Positions 1 to 6,371 of a stretch of 9,622 nucleotides of DNA are shown in pieces. The stretch spans positions 1 to 9,622 of the forward strand of contig CAMWIB010000031.1 of assembly GCA_947174215.1 (NCBI GenBank). The letters run 5' to 3'. Under the pieces are notes generated by a model. The model worked only from the letters and a program-made list of their open reading frames with translations. It was not told where the DNA came from and ran no database searches. How positions within the stretch are numbered: the stretch's first letter is position 1; each line of letters opens with the position of its first letter. Source of the stretch: an uncultured Clostridia bacterium. GTDB taxonomy: Bacteria > Bacillota > Clostridia > Christensenellales > CAG-917. The translations under genes were made by a program, and so were the position numbers.

Positions 1-56
1 ATATTTATATGATAATAAGGGCGAGGTATTGCTCGTAAGATTAAGGAGAAAGGGCA

Positions 57-479
57 GTGGACAACAACCGCAAGAATGAGGAATTCGATTTCAGCTACGT
101 TGCTCCCGACAGCGAGGAGAAGAGGTGGATTGAGGATATTCGCAGACAGTATCTTCCCGAAGCGCGCGGAAGCAAGATTGCCGAAATAAAGTCATTGCAC
201 AAAAAGGCGAGGCGGCTTGCAAAATTTACGGCGGCGGTTATGGGAATCGTCGGATGTCTTGTGCTTGGCACGGGAATGTCGCTCACGCTTGTATTTGAGA
301 AAATGGCGGCGGGTATCGTGGTTGGCTTACTTGGAATGCTTGTGATATTTCTAACCTATCCCGTACATCAATTCCTCATCGAGTGGGGCAAGAAGCTGTA
401 TGGCGATAAGATTTTGAAGCTGACAGACGAGGTTTCGCCCCGTGACGTAAGCGAAGATAGCGAGAATTCGGTAGAGTAA
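57..479 (+). CDS. Small two-helix membrane protein of unknown function
   Basis: A 140-residue protein starting at GTG, chosen because a strong Shine-Dalgarno AAGGAG lies at 43-48, eight bases upstream. The N-terminal ~55 residues are charged and probably cytoplasmic, ending in a basic stretch (KKARRLAK). Two hydrophobic segments follow at about residues 57-80 and 84-106, joined by a very short turn (EKMA), so this looks like a helical hairpin with both ends inside the cell. The last ~30 residues are acidic. The pattern (charged head, GTGM in helix 1, GIVVGLLG in helix 2, then YP) resembles a family of small clostridial and streptococcal membrane proteins that databases sometimes label 'dihydropteridine reductase'; I see no nucleotide-binding motif to justify that name. 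The gene before it lies outside the window, so operon membership is unknown. That it is a real gene is well supported; its function is not known. Confidence 0.82.
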   Translation: MDNNRKNEEFDFSYVAPDSEEKRWIEDIRRQYLPEARGSKIAEIKSLHKKARRLAKFTAAVMGIVGCLVLGTGMSLTLVFEKMAAGIVVGLLGMLVIFLTYPVHQFLIEWGKKLYGDKILKLTDEVSPRDVSEDSENSVE

Positions 480-519
480 AAGACAATACACAAATAACCG
501 TGATAAGTAAATACAAATC

Positions 520-546
520 AAAATGCGCGTTTTATACGCGCATTTT
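520..546. terminator. Bidirectional intrinsic terminator
   Basis: A perfect 11-bp inverted repeat (AAAATGCGCGT / ACGCGCATTTT) encloses a 5-base loop. The A/T ends give a U-run on either strand, so it can terminate the rightward gene ending at 479 and also leftward transcripts from the XRE gene. It lies 40 bases after the stop of the membrane-protein gene. Confidence 0.85.
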
Positions 547-732
547 ATATGCTTAAAGTTCTGATTTATATAAATGTAGTATGATTGTCAATAGAGCCGT
601 CAATAAATCCGTAAATGAATCTGTAATAAAACGGTCGTTCTTTTTTATGCCAAATCATTGACTGATTGCGGAATTGATATTCTTCCACATTCCTGATACG
701 ACAACAACATCGTCCTTTTAATTTGAGCGGAA

Positions 733-933
733 TTATTTATCTCGTCCTATCAGTTCGTCAACGGTGATATTGTAAAAATCCGCAAGCTTAACGCAAAAAT
801 CAATATTCGGCAACACTTCATCTCTCTCCCAACGGCTGATGTTTTGTTGAGATATTCCAATCCTGTGAGCAAGCTCGACTTGATTTAGCCCCGCAAGCTC
901 TCTTTGTATTCTCAATGCTTCTCCATACTTCAC
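733..933 (-). CDS. Stand-alone XRE-family helix-turn-helix regulator
   Basis: A 66-residue protein made almost entirely of one Cro/C1-type (HTH_3) DNA-binding domain. After the typical opening KYGEALRIQRE comes the helix-turn-helix at about residues 17-36 (LNQVELA..IGISQQNISRWE), then LPNIDFCVKLADFYNITVDELIG, the usual last two helices. Such proteins bind palindromic operators as dimers and act as transcriptional repressors or switches in the cytoplasm. I chose GTG at 933 over the longer frame starting at GTG 990 (85 residues). The 933 start has a GAGGG site seven bases upstream, and its product begins exactly where this family normally begins; the 19 extra residues resemble no part of the domain and their start lacks a ribosome site. 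There is no effector domain, and no toxin, phage or transfer gene beside it. Target genes are unknown; autoregulation through the palindrome at 989-1002 is an inference. Confidence 0.88.
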   Translation of the reverse strand: MKYGEALRIQRELAGLNQVELAHRIGISQQNISRWERDEVLPNIDFCVKLADFYNITVDELIGRDK

Positions 934-940
934 GGCTTTT

Positions 941-945
941 CCCTC
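941..945 (-). promoter_or_regulatory. Ribosome binding site deciding the XRE start
   Basis: On the minus strand this reads GAGGG, seven bases before the GTG at 933. It supports the shorter 66-residue product. No comparable site precedes the alternative GTG at 990. Confidence 0.6.
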
Positions 946-988
946 GACAGTCAAATCATTACACAAATTTGAGTAAAATGCTGTATTC

Positions 989-1002
989 ACACATATATGT
1001 GT
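989..1002. promoter_or_regulatory. Perfect 14-bp palindrome, candidate operator of the XRE gene
   Basis: ACACATATATGTGT reads the same on both strands and lies about 55 bases upstream of the chosen start of the XRE regulator. XRE proteins bind such dyads as dimers and often control their own gene, so this is a plausible operator. No convincing -35/-10 pair could be matched next to it, and a single AT-rich palindrome can arise by chance. Confidence 0.4.
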
Positions 1003-1170
1003 AGTCTGCGCAAAATATGCGAAAATAATACGTGTTGTGACATTTCTATAAATGGATAATTGAGTTTGCCGAAGAATAAAGTGAGAGCATCATCTTATTA
1101 GATACAGGCTGATATGGGAATGCCATTAATAATACTGGGAATGTTGCTATATGAATGAATCTTTCAGAGG

Positions 1171-1677
1171 CTACATAATTCTACATAGCGCGCAGGCGAC
1201 GACCGTTCCAAGCAGAGTACAGAACAGAGCGACGGGAATGGCGTAGCGAAGCTTACGCACCTTGCAAGCGGAAAAGTATACGGCGGCGATATAGAATATA
1301 GTTTCAGTCGCGCCCGATATTACGGCGGCGCAACGCGCGGGATAACTGTCTACGCCGCATTCTCCAATTATGCTTTCAAGCAGTGCAATCGTGCCGTTGC
1401 CCGACAGCGGAACGAGTAGAATTAGCTCCGTTATTTCGGACGGAATTCCGATATAAGAAAGAGGCTTTGAAAGCCAACCCGAAACTGTCGCGGACAGTCC
1501 GCTTGCCTTGAATAGCTCTATGCAAACGAAGATTGAAGCGATATACGGAAATATACTTTTGATGAGGCTGAGGCTGTCCTTTGTGCCTTCGAGAAAGCAG
1601 TCGTAGACCTTTACGCGCTTTATAATGCAGACGACGAGGAGAATTATGACGAGTGCGGGCAGAACGTATACGCTCAT
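1171..1677 (-). CDS. spmB: Spore maturation protein B
   Basis: A 168-residue integral membrane protein of the nucleoside-recognition ('gate') domain family. Features typical of SpmB are an N-terminal membrane helix (about 5-20), then KVYDCFLEGTKDSL, the segment PYIASIFVCIELFKASG, the core PLSGNGTIALLESIIGECGVDS (about 90-111), and the tail AAVISGATETIFYIAAVYFSA followed by VRKLRYAIPVALF. Length fits the family. In Bacillus subtilis, SpmA and SpmB are needed for proper dehydration of the spore core; the transported substrate, if any, is not established. The ATG overlaps the spmA stop (ATGA), and an AAGGGGG ribosome site lies inside the end of spmA, so the two are translationally coupled. No terminator was recognised after its stop. 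Presence of the pair suggests, but does not prove, that the organism forms endospores. Confidence 0.9.
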   Translation of the reverse strand: MSVYVLPALVIILLVVCIIKRVKVYDCFLEGTKDSLSLIKSIFPYIASIFVCIELFKASGLSATVSGWLSKPLSYIGIPSEITELILLVPLSGNGTIALLESIIGECGVDSYPARCAAVISGATETIFYIAAVYFSACKVRKLRYAIPVALFCTLLGTVVACALCRIM

Positions 1678-2339
1678 TTTGCCCCCTTGTGTGTTGACGG
1701 TCTGACTTTGAATGATAGGCGGTTTAACATATTATTTTTTGATGATAAACCGCCGTTTATGTAATAATCTTTATCCTTTTTAGAGTCTGTAAGAGAGAAT
1801 ACCTTGCAAAGTATTACGCCGCTTATCGTAGATATGGCGGTGGATATGAGCGTCGGCAGAAAAATGGACGACGCGTCCGCACTGCCTGCGGTTGCTCGTA
1901 TTGCAATGACGGTTGCTGGAATAAGCTGAATAGACGTTGCGTTGATTATAAGCAGAAGTATCATATTAGGGCTTGCAACCGTTTGTCCTTCAAACGACAT
2001 TGACTGCATCGCCTTTATGCCTGCGGGGGTTGCGACTCCGCCCATACCGAGCATATTTGCGGCGAGATTTATGGAAATCCAGCCGTAGGTTTCCTCGCTT
2101 TCCTTTTTGAATAATCGCTTTATCAGTGGGCGCAATAGCTTGGATAGCTTTTTATCGAGCGCGGTTGCCTGCATCATTTTGAGTACGGAAAGCCACACCG
2201 CGTAGATTGCCGCGAGCTTGAATATCAGCGTAATCGCATTCATCACACCTTGTAGCATAGTAGGAAACGCAGTCGCGGGTGAGGCGATAGTCAGCATTAC
2301 TATGGATATAAGCGTGAGCGCGGTGAACACGATATTCAT
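1674..2339 (-). CDS. spmA: Spore maturation protein A
   Basis: A 221-residue membrane protein with several hydrophobic segments (about 3-20, 30-55, 123-147, 157-182). Family hallmarks of SpmA are visible: WLSVLKMMQ..L in the N-terminal half, then INLAANMLGMGGVATPAGIKAM (about 90-111) and the strongly conserved-looking LIPATVIAIRATAGSADASSIFLPTLISTAIST (about 139-171). It is the partner of SpmB, acting in the spore or forespore membrane during core dehydration. The polar C-terminal tail (about 184-221) makes it some 25 residues longer than the roughly 196-residue Bacillus protein; that tail carries a 9-bp inverted repeat in its DNA. The ATG has no clear Shine-Dalgarno, and I found no better internal start. 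It is divergent from metG with a 174-base gap; no sporulation sigma promoter could be assigned. Confidence 0.9.
   Translation of the reverse strand: MNIVFTALTLISIVMLTIASPATAFPTMLQGVMNAITLIFKLAAIYAVWLSVLKMMQATALDKKLSKLLRPLIKRLFKKESEETYGWISINLAANMLGMGGVATPAGIKAMQSMSFEGQTVASPNMILLLIINATSIQLIPATVIAIRATAGSADASSIFLPTLISTAISTISGVILCKVFSLTDSKKDKDYYINGGLSSKNNMLNRLSFKVRPSTHKGAK
1718..1754 (-). repeat. Inverted repeat inside the 3' end of spmA
   Basis: Arms GGCGGTTTA and TAAACCGCC (9 bp, perfect) flank a 19-base AT-rich loop. In the spmA-spmB mRNA this would form a stem-loop about 40 bases before the spmB start. It lies in the part of spmA that encodes the extra C-terminal tail. It may tune spmB translation or mRNA stability, or be the scar of a small insertion; neither is shown. 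Confidence 0.5.
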
Positions 2340-2393
2340 ATTGAAATATATTTGTCGAATTTACAAATTATGAAAACGCCACCGCCTTTTGAT

Positions 2394-2421
2394 TTGCAAA
2401 AGTGAATTAAAGATGTATAAT
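2394..2421 (+). promoter_or_regulatory. Sigma-A promoter of metG
   Basis: A -35 TTGCAA and an exact -10 TATAAT are separated by 16 bases, with a TG directly before the -10. Transcription would start near 2428, giving a leader of roughly 85 bases. The leader is too short for a T-box and has no T-box specifier or antiterminator sequence, so tRNA-Met-sensing control is not seen here. Confidence 0.7.
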
Positions 2422-2487
2422 AAGCTAAACAGTATTATGTAGTAAATATATATGATGCAAAAGTTTACAAGAAAGCAAATAAAGTAA

Positions 2488-2508
2488 ACACACGAAGTGT
2501 GTGAGGTG
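2488..2508 (+). promoter_or_regulatory. GAA-loop hairpin and ribosome binding site of metG
   Basis: A 6-bp stem (ACACAC / GTGTGT) closed by a GAA triloop at 2488-2502 is followed at once by the Shine-Dalgarno GAGGTG (2503-2508), five bases before the metG ATG. The hairpin ends exactly where the ribosome site begins, so it would leave the site exposed. A similar GAA-loop hairpin occurs upstream of rsmA. Confidence 0.5.
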
Positions 2509-2513
2509 TCAAT

Positions 2514-4532
2514 ATGGATAAGAAAAAGTATTATCTTACAACCGCTATCACGTACACGTCTGGTAAGCCGCACATCGGCAATACCTATGAGATTGTGCTT
2601 GCAGACCTTATCGCAAGAGCGAAGCGTATGCAGGGCTACGACGTGTATTTTATGACCGGTACTGACGAACACGGCGAGAAGATTGAGTTGAAGGCAAGTG
2701 CCGCAAATAAATCTCCGAAGCAGTTTGTAGACGAGGTCGCCGCGCAGGTCAAGAGTATCTGGGATATGATGGGCGCGTCATACGATAAGTTTATGCGTAC
2801 CACCGACGCGGACCACGAGGCGCAGGTTCAGAAGATTTTTGAAAAGCTCTATAAGAAGGGCGATATATACAAGGGTTCGTATAAGGGACACTACTGCACG
2901 CCGTGCGAGTCCTTCTGGACGGATAGCCAGCTCGTAGACGGCAAATGCCCCGATTGCGGGCGCGAGGTGCAGATGGCAGAGGAGGAGGCGTACTTCTTTG
3001 CTATGAGCAAGTACAGTGATAAGCTTCAAGCGTACTATGACGAGCATCCCGAGTTTATCACTCCCGTATCCCGCAAGAACGAGATGGTCAACAACTTCTT
3101 GAAGCCCGGCTTGCAGGATTTGTGCGTGTCGCGTACGTCCTTCACTTGGGGCGTACCCGTGCCGTTTGACAAAAAGCACGTCGTATACGTGTGGCTTGAC
3201 GCGCTCACCAACTATATCACGGGTATAGGCTACGACTGCGACGGAAACGGCAGTGAGCTGTTCGGTAAGGAGTGGCCCGCGGACTTGCATATTATTGGCA
3301 AGGATATCGTGCGTTTCCACGTAATATACTGGCCGATATTCCTTATGGCTCTCGGAGTTCCGCTTCCAAAGAAGATATACGGACATCCGTGGCTTTTGCA
3401 GGACGGCGGAAAGATGTCAAAATCAAAGGGCAACGTCATTTACGCGGACGACCTTGTGAACGAGTTCGGTGTGGACGCGGTGAGATATTACCTCCTCGGA
3501 CAGATGCCGTTTGAAAATGACGGAACGATAAGCTGGGATTCGGTGATAGACGTGATAAACAGCGAGCTGGTCAATGTCTACGGCAACCTCGTACAGCGTA
3601 CCGTCGCTATGAGTAACAAGTATTTCGGCGGCGAGGTGCGTGATATGGGTGTTTGCGAGCCTGTGGACGAGGAGCTTAAAAGCGTGGTATGCGGCTTGAA
3701 GAAGCGCGTGTTTGAGGATATCGATAACTTCCACGTTGCGGACGCACTCGGCGAGATTGTAACCGCGATACGCCGCGCAAATAAGTATATCGACGAAACG
3801 ATGCCTTGGGTACTCGCAAAGGACGAGAGCAAGAAGGATAGGCTCCACACCGTGCTTTACAACCTCACGGAAACAATCGTGATTTGTTCGAGCTTGCTTG
3901 AACCGTTTATGCCCAACGCGGCAAAGCGCGCGGTTGAGAACTGCGGCGCCGAGCTTAGAGCGTACGAGGACTTGGATAAGTTTGGCTTGCTTGGAGAGGT
4001 CAAGGTTGAGAGCAATCCCGCGCACCTCTTTGCAAGATTAGACGCGGATAAGGTCAAGGCGAGCCTCATTCAAAAGGGTATAATCGCAAAGCAAGACGAA
4101 GTAGAGCAAGCGCCCGTGGCAGTAAAGCAGGAGAAGAAACAGGAAAATAATCAAGCTAAAAAAGAGGATAAGAAAGTGGAAAATACGGTTGATATAAACG
4201 AGATTACAATTGACGATTTTGCAAAGATACAGTTAAGAGTAGGCGAGATTATCACTGCCGAAAAGGTGGAGAAAGCGGATAAGCTCCTCAAATTCTCCGT
4301 CAAAATCGGCGAGGAAGTACGCACAATCGTAAGCGGTATTGCAAAGTTCTACACCCCCGAGGAAATGCTCGGCAAGCGTGTGGTCGTCGTGTACAACTTG
4401 AAGCCTGCAAAGCTTCGCGGCATCGAGAGTCAAGGTATGTTGCTCTGCGCCTGCGAGCAGACGGAGGACGGCGAAAAGGTCGTACTCGTCGCGCCCGAGA
4501 AGCCCGTATCAAGCGGCAGCACGGTGAGATAA
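2514..4532 (+). CDS. metG: Methionine--tRNA ligase with C-terminal tRNA-binding domain
   Basis: This cytoplasmic class I synthetase charges tRNA-Met with methionine using ATP. The 672-residue protein is full length. The HIGH-type signature HIGN is at residues 20-23 after TSGKPH; the zinc knuckle has two CxxC pairs (Cys128/131 and Cys145/148); VVYVWLDALTNY follows at about 223-234; and KMSKS is at 300-304 in GGKMSKSKGNV. The helical anticodon-binding domain occupies about 340-510 (DETMPWVLAK near 427). A charged Lys/Glu/Gln linker (about 526-560) leads to an EMAP/Arc1p-like tRNA-binding domain (about 565-672: LRVGEI, ADKLLKFSVKIGEE, RTIVSGIAK, NLKPAKLRGIESQGM), which improves tRNA binding and dimerises in related enzymes. 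The ATG is fixed by GAGGTG five bases upstream. tatD follows 130 bases later with no terminator between, so co-transcription is likely. Confidence 0.98.
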   Translation: MDKKKYYLTTAITYTSGKPHIGNTYEIVLADLIARAKRMQGYDVYFMTGTDEHGEKIELKASAANKSPKQFVDEVAAQVKSIWDMMGASYDKFMRTTDADHEAQVQKIFEKLYKKGDIYKGSYKGHYCTPCESFWTDSQLVDGKCPDCGREVQMAEEEAYFFAMSKYSDKLQAYYDEHPEFITPVSRKNEMVNNFLKPGLQDLCVSRTSFTWGVPVPFDKKHVVYVWLDALTNYITGIGYDCDGNGSELFGKEWPADLHIIGKDIVRFHVIYWPIFLMALGVPLPKKIYGHPWLLQDGGKMSKSKGNVIYADDLVNEFGVDAVRYYLLGQMPFENDGTISWDSVIDVINSELVNVYGNLVQRTVAMSNKYFGGEVRDMGVCEPVDEELKSVVCGLKKRVFEDIDNFHVADALGEIVTAIRRANKYIDETMPWVLAKDESKKDRLHTVLYNLTETIVICSSLLEPFMPNAAKRAVENCGAELRAYEDLDKFGLLGEVKVESNPAHLFARLDADKVKASLIQKGIIAKQDEVEQAPVAVKQEKKQENNQAKKEDKKVENTVDINEITIDDFAKIQLRVGEIITAEKVEKADKLLKFSVKIGEEVRTIVSGIAKFYTPEEMLGKRVVVVYNLKPAKLRGIESQGMLLCACEQTEDGEKVVLVAPEKPVSSGSTVR

Positions 4533-4662
4533 AAGCAATACCTACAATCTTTGGGGAGTCAAAATAACCAAGTTAAGGGTGCCAGAACATAGCGACGAAT
4601 CAAAGGTATAAACAAAAAAGATAGCAAACAAAGAACATAAATAAATCGGGAAAGAATACGGT

Positions 4663-5436
4663 ATGATTATTGATACTCATTGCCATTTGAATGACGAAAA
4701 GCTTTTGCCGATGGCGGACGAGATTGTAAACGGCTTTTCTTCGCACGGCATAGAAAGCGCGATATGCGTCGGCTACGATATGCCGTCAAGCGAGGTCGCA
4801 GTTCAGCTTGCCGATAAGCACGAAAAGCTGTACGCCGCGATAGGCATACATCCGCACGACGCGACTACGGCGGACTATGATAAGTATGAAAGACTTGCTT
4901 CGCTTTCGTCCTCAAAAAAGGTTGTTGCGATAGGTGAAATAGGCTTGGACTATCATTACGATTTGAGTCCCCGCGCCATACAGAAGGGCGCGTTCAGGGA
5001 GCAGATAGAGCTTGCCGACACTCTCGGACTTCCAATAGTTCTGCACGTACGCGAGGCGTACGAGGACGCTAAGCAGATACTGTTTGGAAGCAGAAGATAC
5101 CTGAACAACGGCTTGCTGTTGCACTGCTATTCGGGTTCGAGCGAGTTTGTCAAGATATTCGGTTCGCTTGACGCGTACTTTGCGTTCGGCGGTGCAATCA
5201 CGTTCAACAACGCAAAGCATAATCTTGAAGCAATGAAAGCCGTTCCGCTTGACAGATTGCTTTTTGAAACGGACTGCCCGTATATGACCCCCGTCCCGCA
5301 TCGCGGAAAGACTAACGTACCCGAGTATATTTCGCTTGTAGCAGACAAGGCGGCGGAAGTGCTGAATATAGGCCGTACGGAGCTTGAAGAAATAACCACA
5401 AACAACGCAAAACGACTGTTTACGCGTATGAACTAA
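4663..5436 (+). CDS. tatD: TatD-family metal-dependent hydrolase (DNase)
   Basis: A 257-residue TIM-barrel protein of the amidohydrolase superfamily. Known TatD proteins are cytoplasmic Mg-dependent 3'-5' exonucleases linked to DNA repair or degradation, though many family members are untested. All the usual metal ligands are visible: DTHCHL (His6, His8), GIHPHD (61-66), the glutamate in IGEIGLDYHYD (Glu92), LPIVLHVRE (His128), LLHCYSGS (His154), and LLFETDCPYMTPVPHRGK (Asp204), the family signature near the end. Length is normal. The ribosome site is weak (GGGAAAG, about a dozen bases upstream). It sits after metG, as its homologue (tatD/yabD) does after metS in Bacillus, and is followed by a TatD-linked radical SAM gene. 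Confidence 0.95.
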   Translation: MIIDTHCHLNDEKLLPMADEIVNGFSSHGIESAICVGYDMPSSEVAVQLADKHEKLYAAIGIHPHDATTADYDKYERLASLSSSKKVVAIGEIGLDYHYDLSPRAIQKGAFREQIELADTLGLPIVLHVREAYEDAKQILFGSRRYLNNGLLLHCYSGSSEFVKIFGSLDAYFAFGGAITFNNAKHNLEAMKAVPLDRLLFETDCPYMTPVPHRGKTNVPEYISLVADKAAEVLNIGRTELEEITTNNAKRLFTRMN

Positions 5437-5512
5437 AAGATAAACTGCTGATTTTGCGTGATTTACTGCAAATCATACAGCAATGGTTTAATAGACTTGA
5501 TTTAGGTGAATT

Positions 5513-6130
5513 ATGGAAAACGTATACGTATATGAATTTGGCGACAGCTTGTATTTCAATCTTACCAATCGCTGTCCGAATAACTGTGAGTTTTGTTTAA
5601 GGCATTTCAAGGAAGGCGTCAGCGGGAACAGATTGTGGCTTACAAAAGAACCCGCTTTGGACGAGCTTATGAACCAACTTTCAAAGTTTACGCTTTCCAA
5701 ATACAAGGAAGCCGTATTCTGCGGCTTCGGCGAGCCTACCTGCAATCTTGAAATGCTCTTAAAGATTGCCGCATACCTCAAAGAGAAAGGTTGCAAAACA
5801 AGACTGAATACAAACGGTCTTGGCAATCTTGTGAACGATGGGAAGGACGTGGCAAAACTCATTGCACCGTATATCGACTGCGTGTCAATTTCGCTCAACG
5901 CTTCAACGGTGGAAGGATATGACAAGATTTGCCATAGCAGGTTTGGTGCGGGTGCGTTCGAGGCGATGTTGCAGTTCACGAGGGATTGCGTAGCGGCAGG
6001 TATAGATACGACTATGAGCGTCGTGGACGTCATCGGGCGCGAAGAGATTGAAAAGTGCGAGAAGGTTGTGAAAAGCACGGGAGCGAAATTCCGCGTGCGC
6101 GAAATCATTGACGAAAACACCGAGTATTGA
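5513..6130 (+). CDS. TatD-linked radical SAM protein
   Basis: A compact 205-residue radical SAM protein. The [4Fe-4S] cluster motif Cx3Cx2C is present as CPNNCEFC (Cys21, Cys25, Cys28), preceded by LYFNLTNR; GFGEPT (71-76) is the SAM-binding 'GGE' motif; RLNTNGLGN (97-105) and VSISLNAST (124-132) are later strands of the partial barrel. There is no extra C-terminal cluster-binding or SPASM domain, so it is short for the superfamily and matches the 'TatD-linked radical SAM' group found beside tatD in many anaerobes. Its substrate is not known. It is expected to bind SAM and a cluster in the cytoplasm under anoxic conditions. The ATG has AGGTG four bases upstream. The 76-base gap after tatD holds no terminator, and a terminator-like hairpin follows its stop, so metG-tatD-this gene form a likely operon. 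Confidence 0.92.
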   Translation: MENVYVYEFGDSLYFNLTNRCPNNCEFCLRHFKEGVSGNRLWLTKEPALDELMNQLSKFTLSKYKEAVFCGFGEPTCNLEMLLKIAAYLKEKGCKTRLNTNGLGNLVNDGKDVAKLIAPYIDCVSISLNASTVEGYDKICHSRFGAGAFEAMLQFTRDCVAAGIDTTMSVVDVIGREEIEKCEKVVKSTGAKFRVREIIDENTEY

Positions 6131-6194
6131 GTATGACTTCATTTCAACGTATAGCGAGATATAGCAGGCAAGCAGAGCAAGCTATGTAAAGTGA

Positions 6195-6230
6195 AACGGA
6201 AGTCAGGGATTCCCCCATAACTTCCGTTTT
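6195..6230 (+). terminator. Terminator-like hairpin after the radical SAM gene
   Basis: Arms AACGGAAGT (6195-6203) and ACTTCCGTT (6220-6228) form a 9-bp stem; the 16-base loop has a possible inner pairing GGGA/TCCC. The right arm runs into TTTT. The stem is good and the T-run short. It would end the metG-tatD-radical SAM transcript and separate it from rsmA. Confidence 0.65.
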
Positions 6231-6278
6231 CATTCGTACTCCCGATTGTTGTCTTTGGTACAGTTGTAGTTTGTGCGA

Positions 6279-6293
6279 ATACGCGAAGCGTAT
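6279..6293. repeat. GAA-triloop hairpin upstream of rsmA
   Basis: ATACGC and GCGTAT pair perfectly around a GAA loop. The centre is GCGAAGC, known from biophysical work as an unusually stable DNA mini-hairpin. It lies about 80 bases before rsmA, with no T-run behind it, so it is not a standard terminator. Its role is unknown. Confidence 0.4.
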
Positions 6294-6371
6294 ACAGGAA
6301 AAATTTGGGAATTATACAGAAGATAATAAGTGGAATAATAATTGAACAAGTGACATGACAATAGGTGGAAT

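Noticed and set aside
1..40. Possible -10 element (GATAAT) before the first gene
   Set aside because: The matching -35 would fall outside the window, so a promoter cannot be supported.
733..990. The 85-residue form of the XRE protein starting at GTG 990
   Set aside because: It has no ribosome site, and its extra 19 residues do not fit the domain; the 933 start with GAGGG is better.
2340..2513. T-box or methionine riboswitch upstream of metG
   Set aside because: The transcribed leader is only about 85 bases, with no T-box consensus and no terminator/antiterminator pair.
2778..3386. A 202-residue reading frame on the minus strand inside metG
   Set aside because: It is opposite a fully conserved synthetase gene, lacks recognisable domains, and is best explained as a shadow frame of GC-ending codons.
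3423..4025. A 200-residue minus-strand frame inside metG
   Set aside because: It is an antisense shadow of the anticodon-binding domain region, with no domain and no plausible context.
5446..5482. Imperfect stem-loop between tatD and the radical SAM gene
   Set aside because: Only the outer TGCTG/CAGCA pairs cleanly, the inner part is bulged and there is no T-run, so it is not called a terminator.
5488..6120. A 210-residue minus-strand frame opposite the radical SAM gene
   Set aside because: The plus strand carries the cluster motif and a good ribosome site; the antisense product has no recognisable features.
6128..6190. An 18-codon open frame starting with ATG just after the radical SAM stop
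   Set aside because: It has no ribosome site and no recognisable product, and ends in front of a terminator-like hairpin; probably chance.
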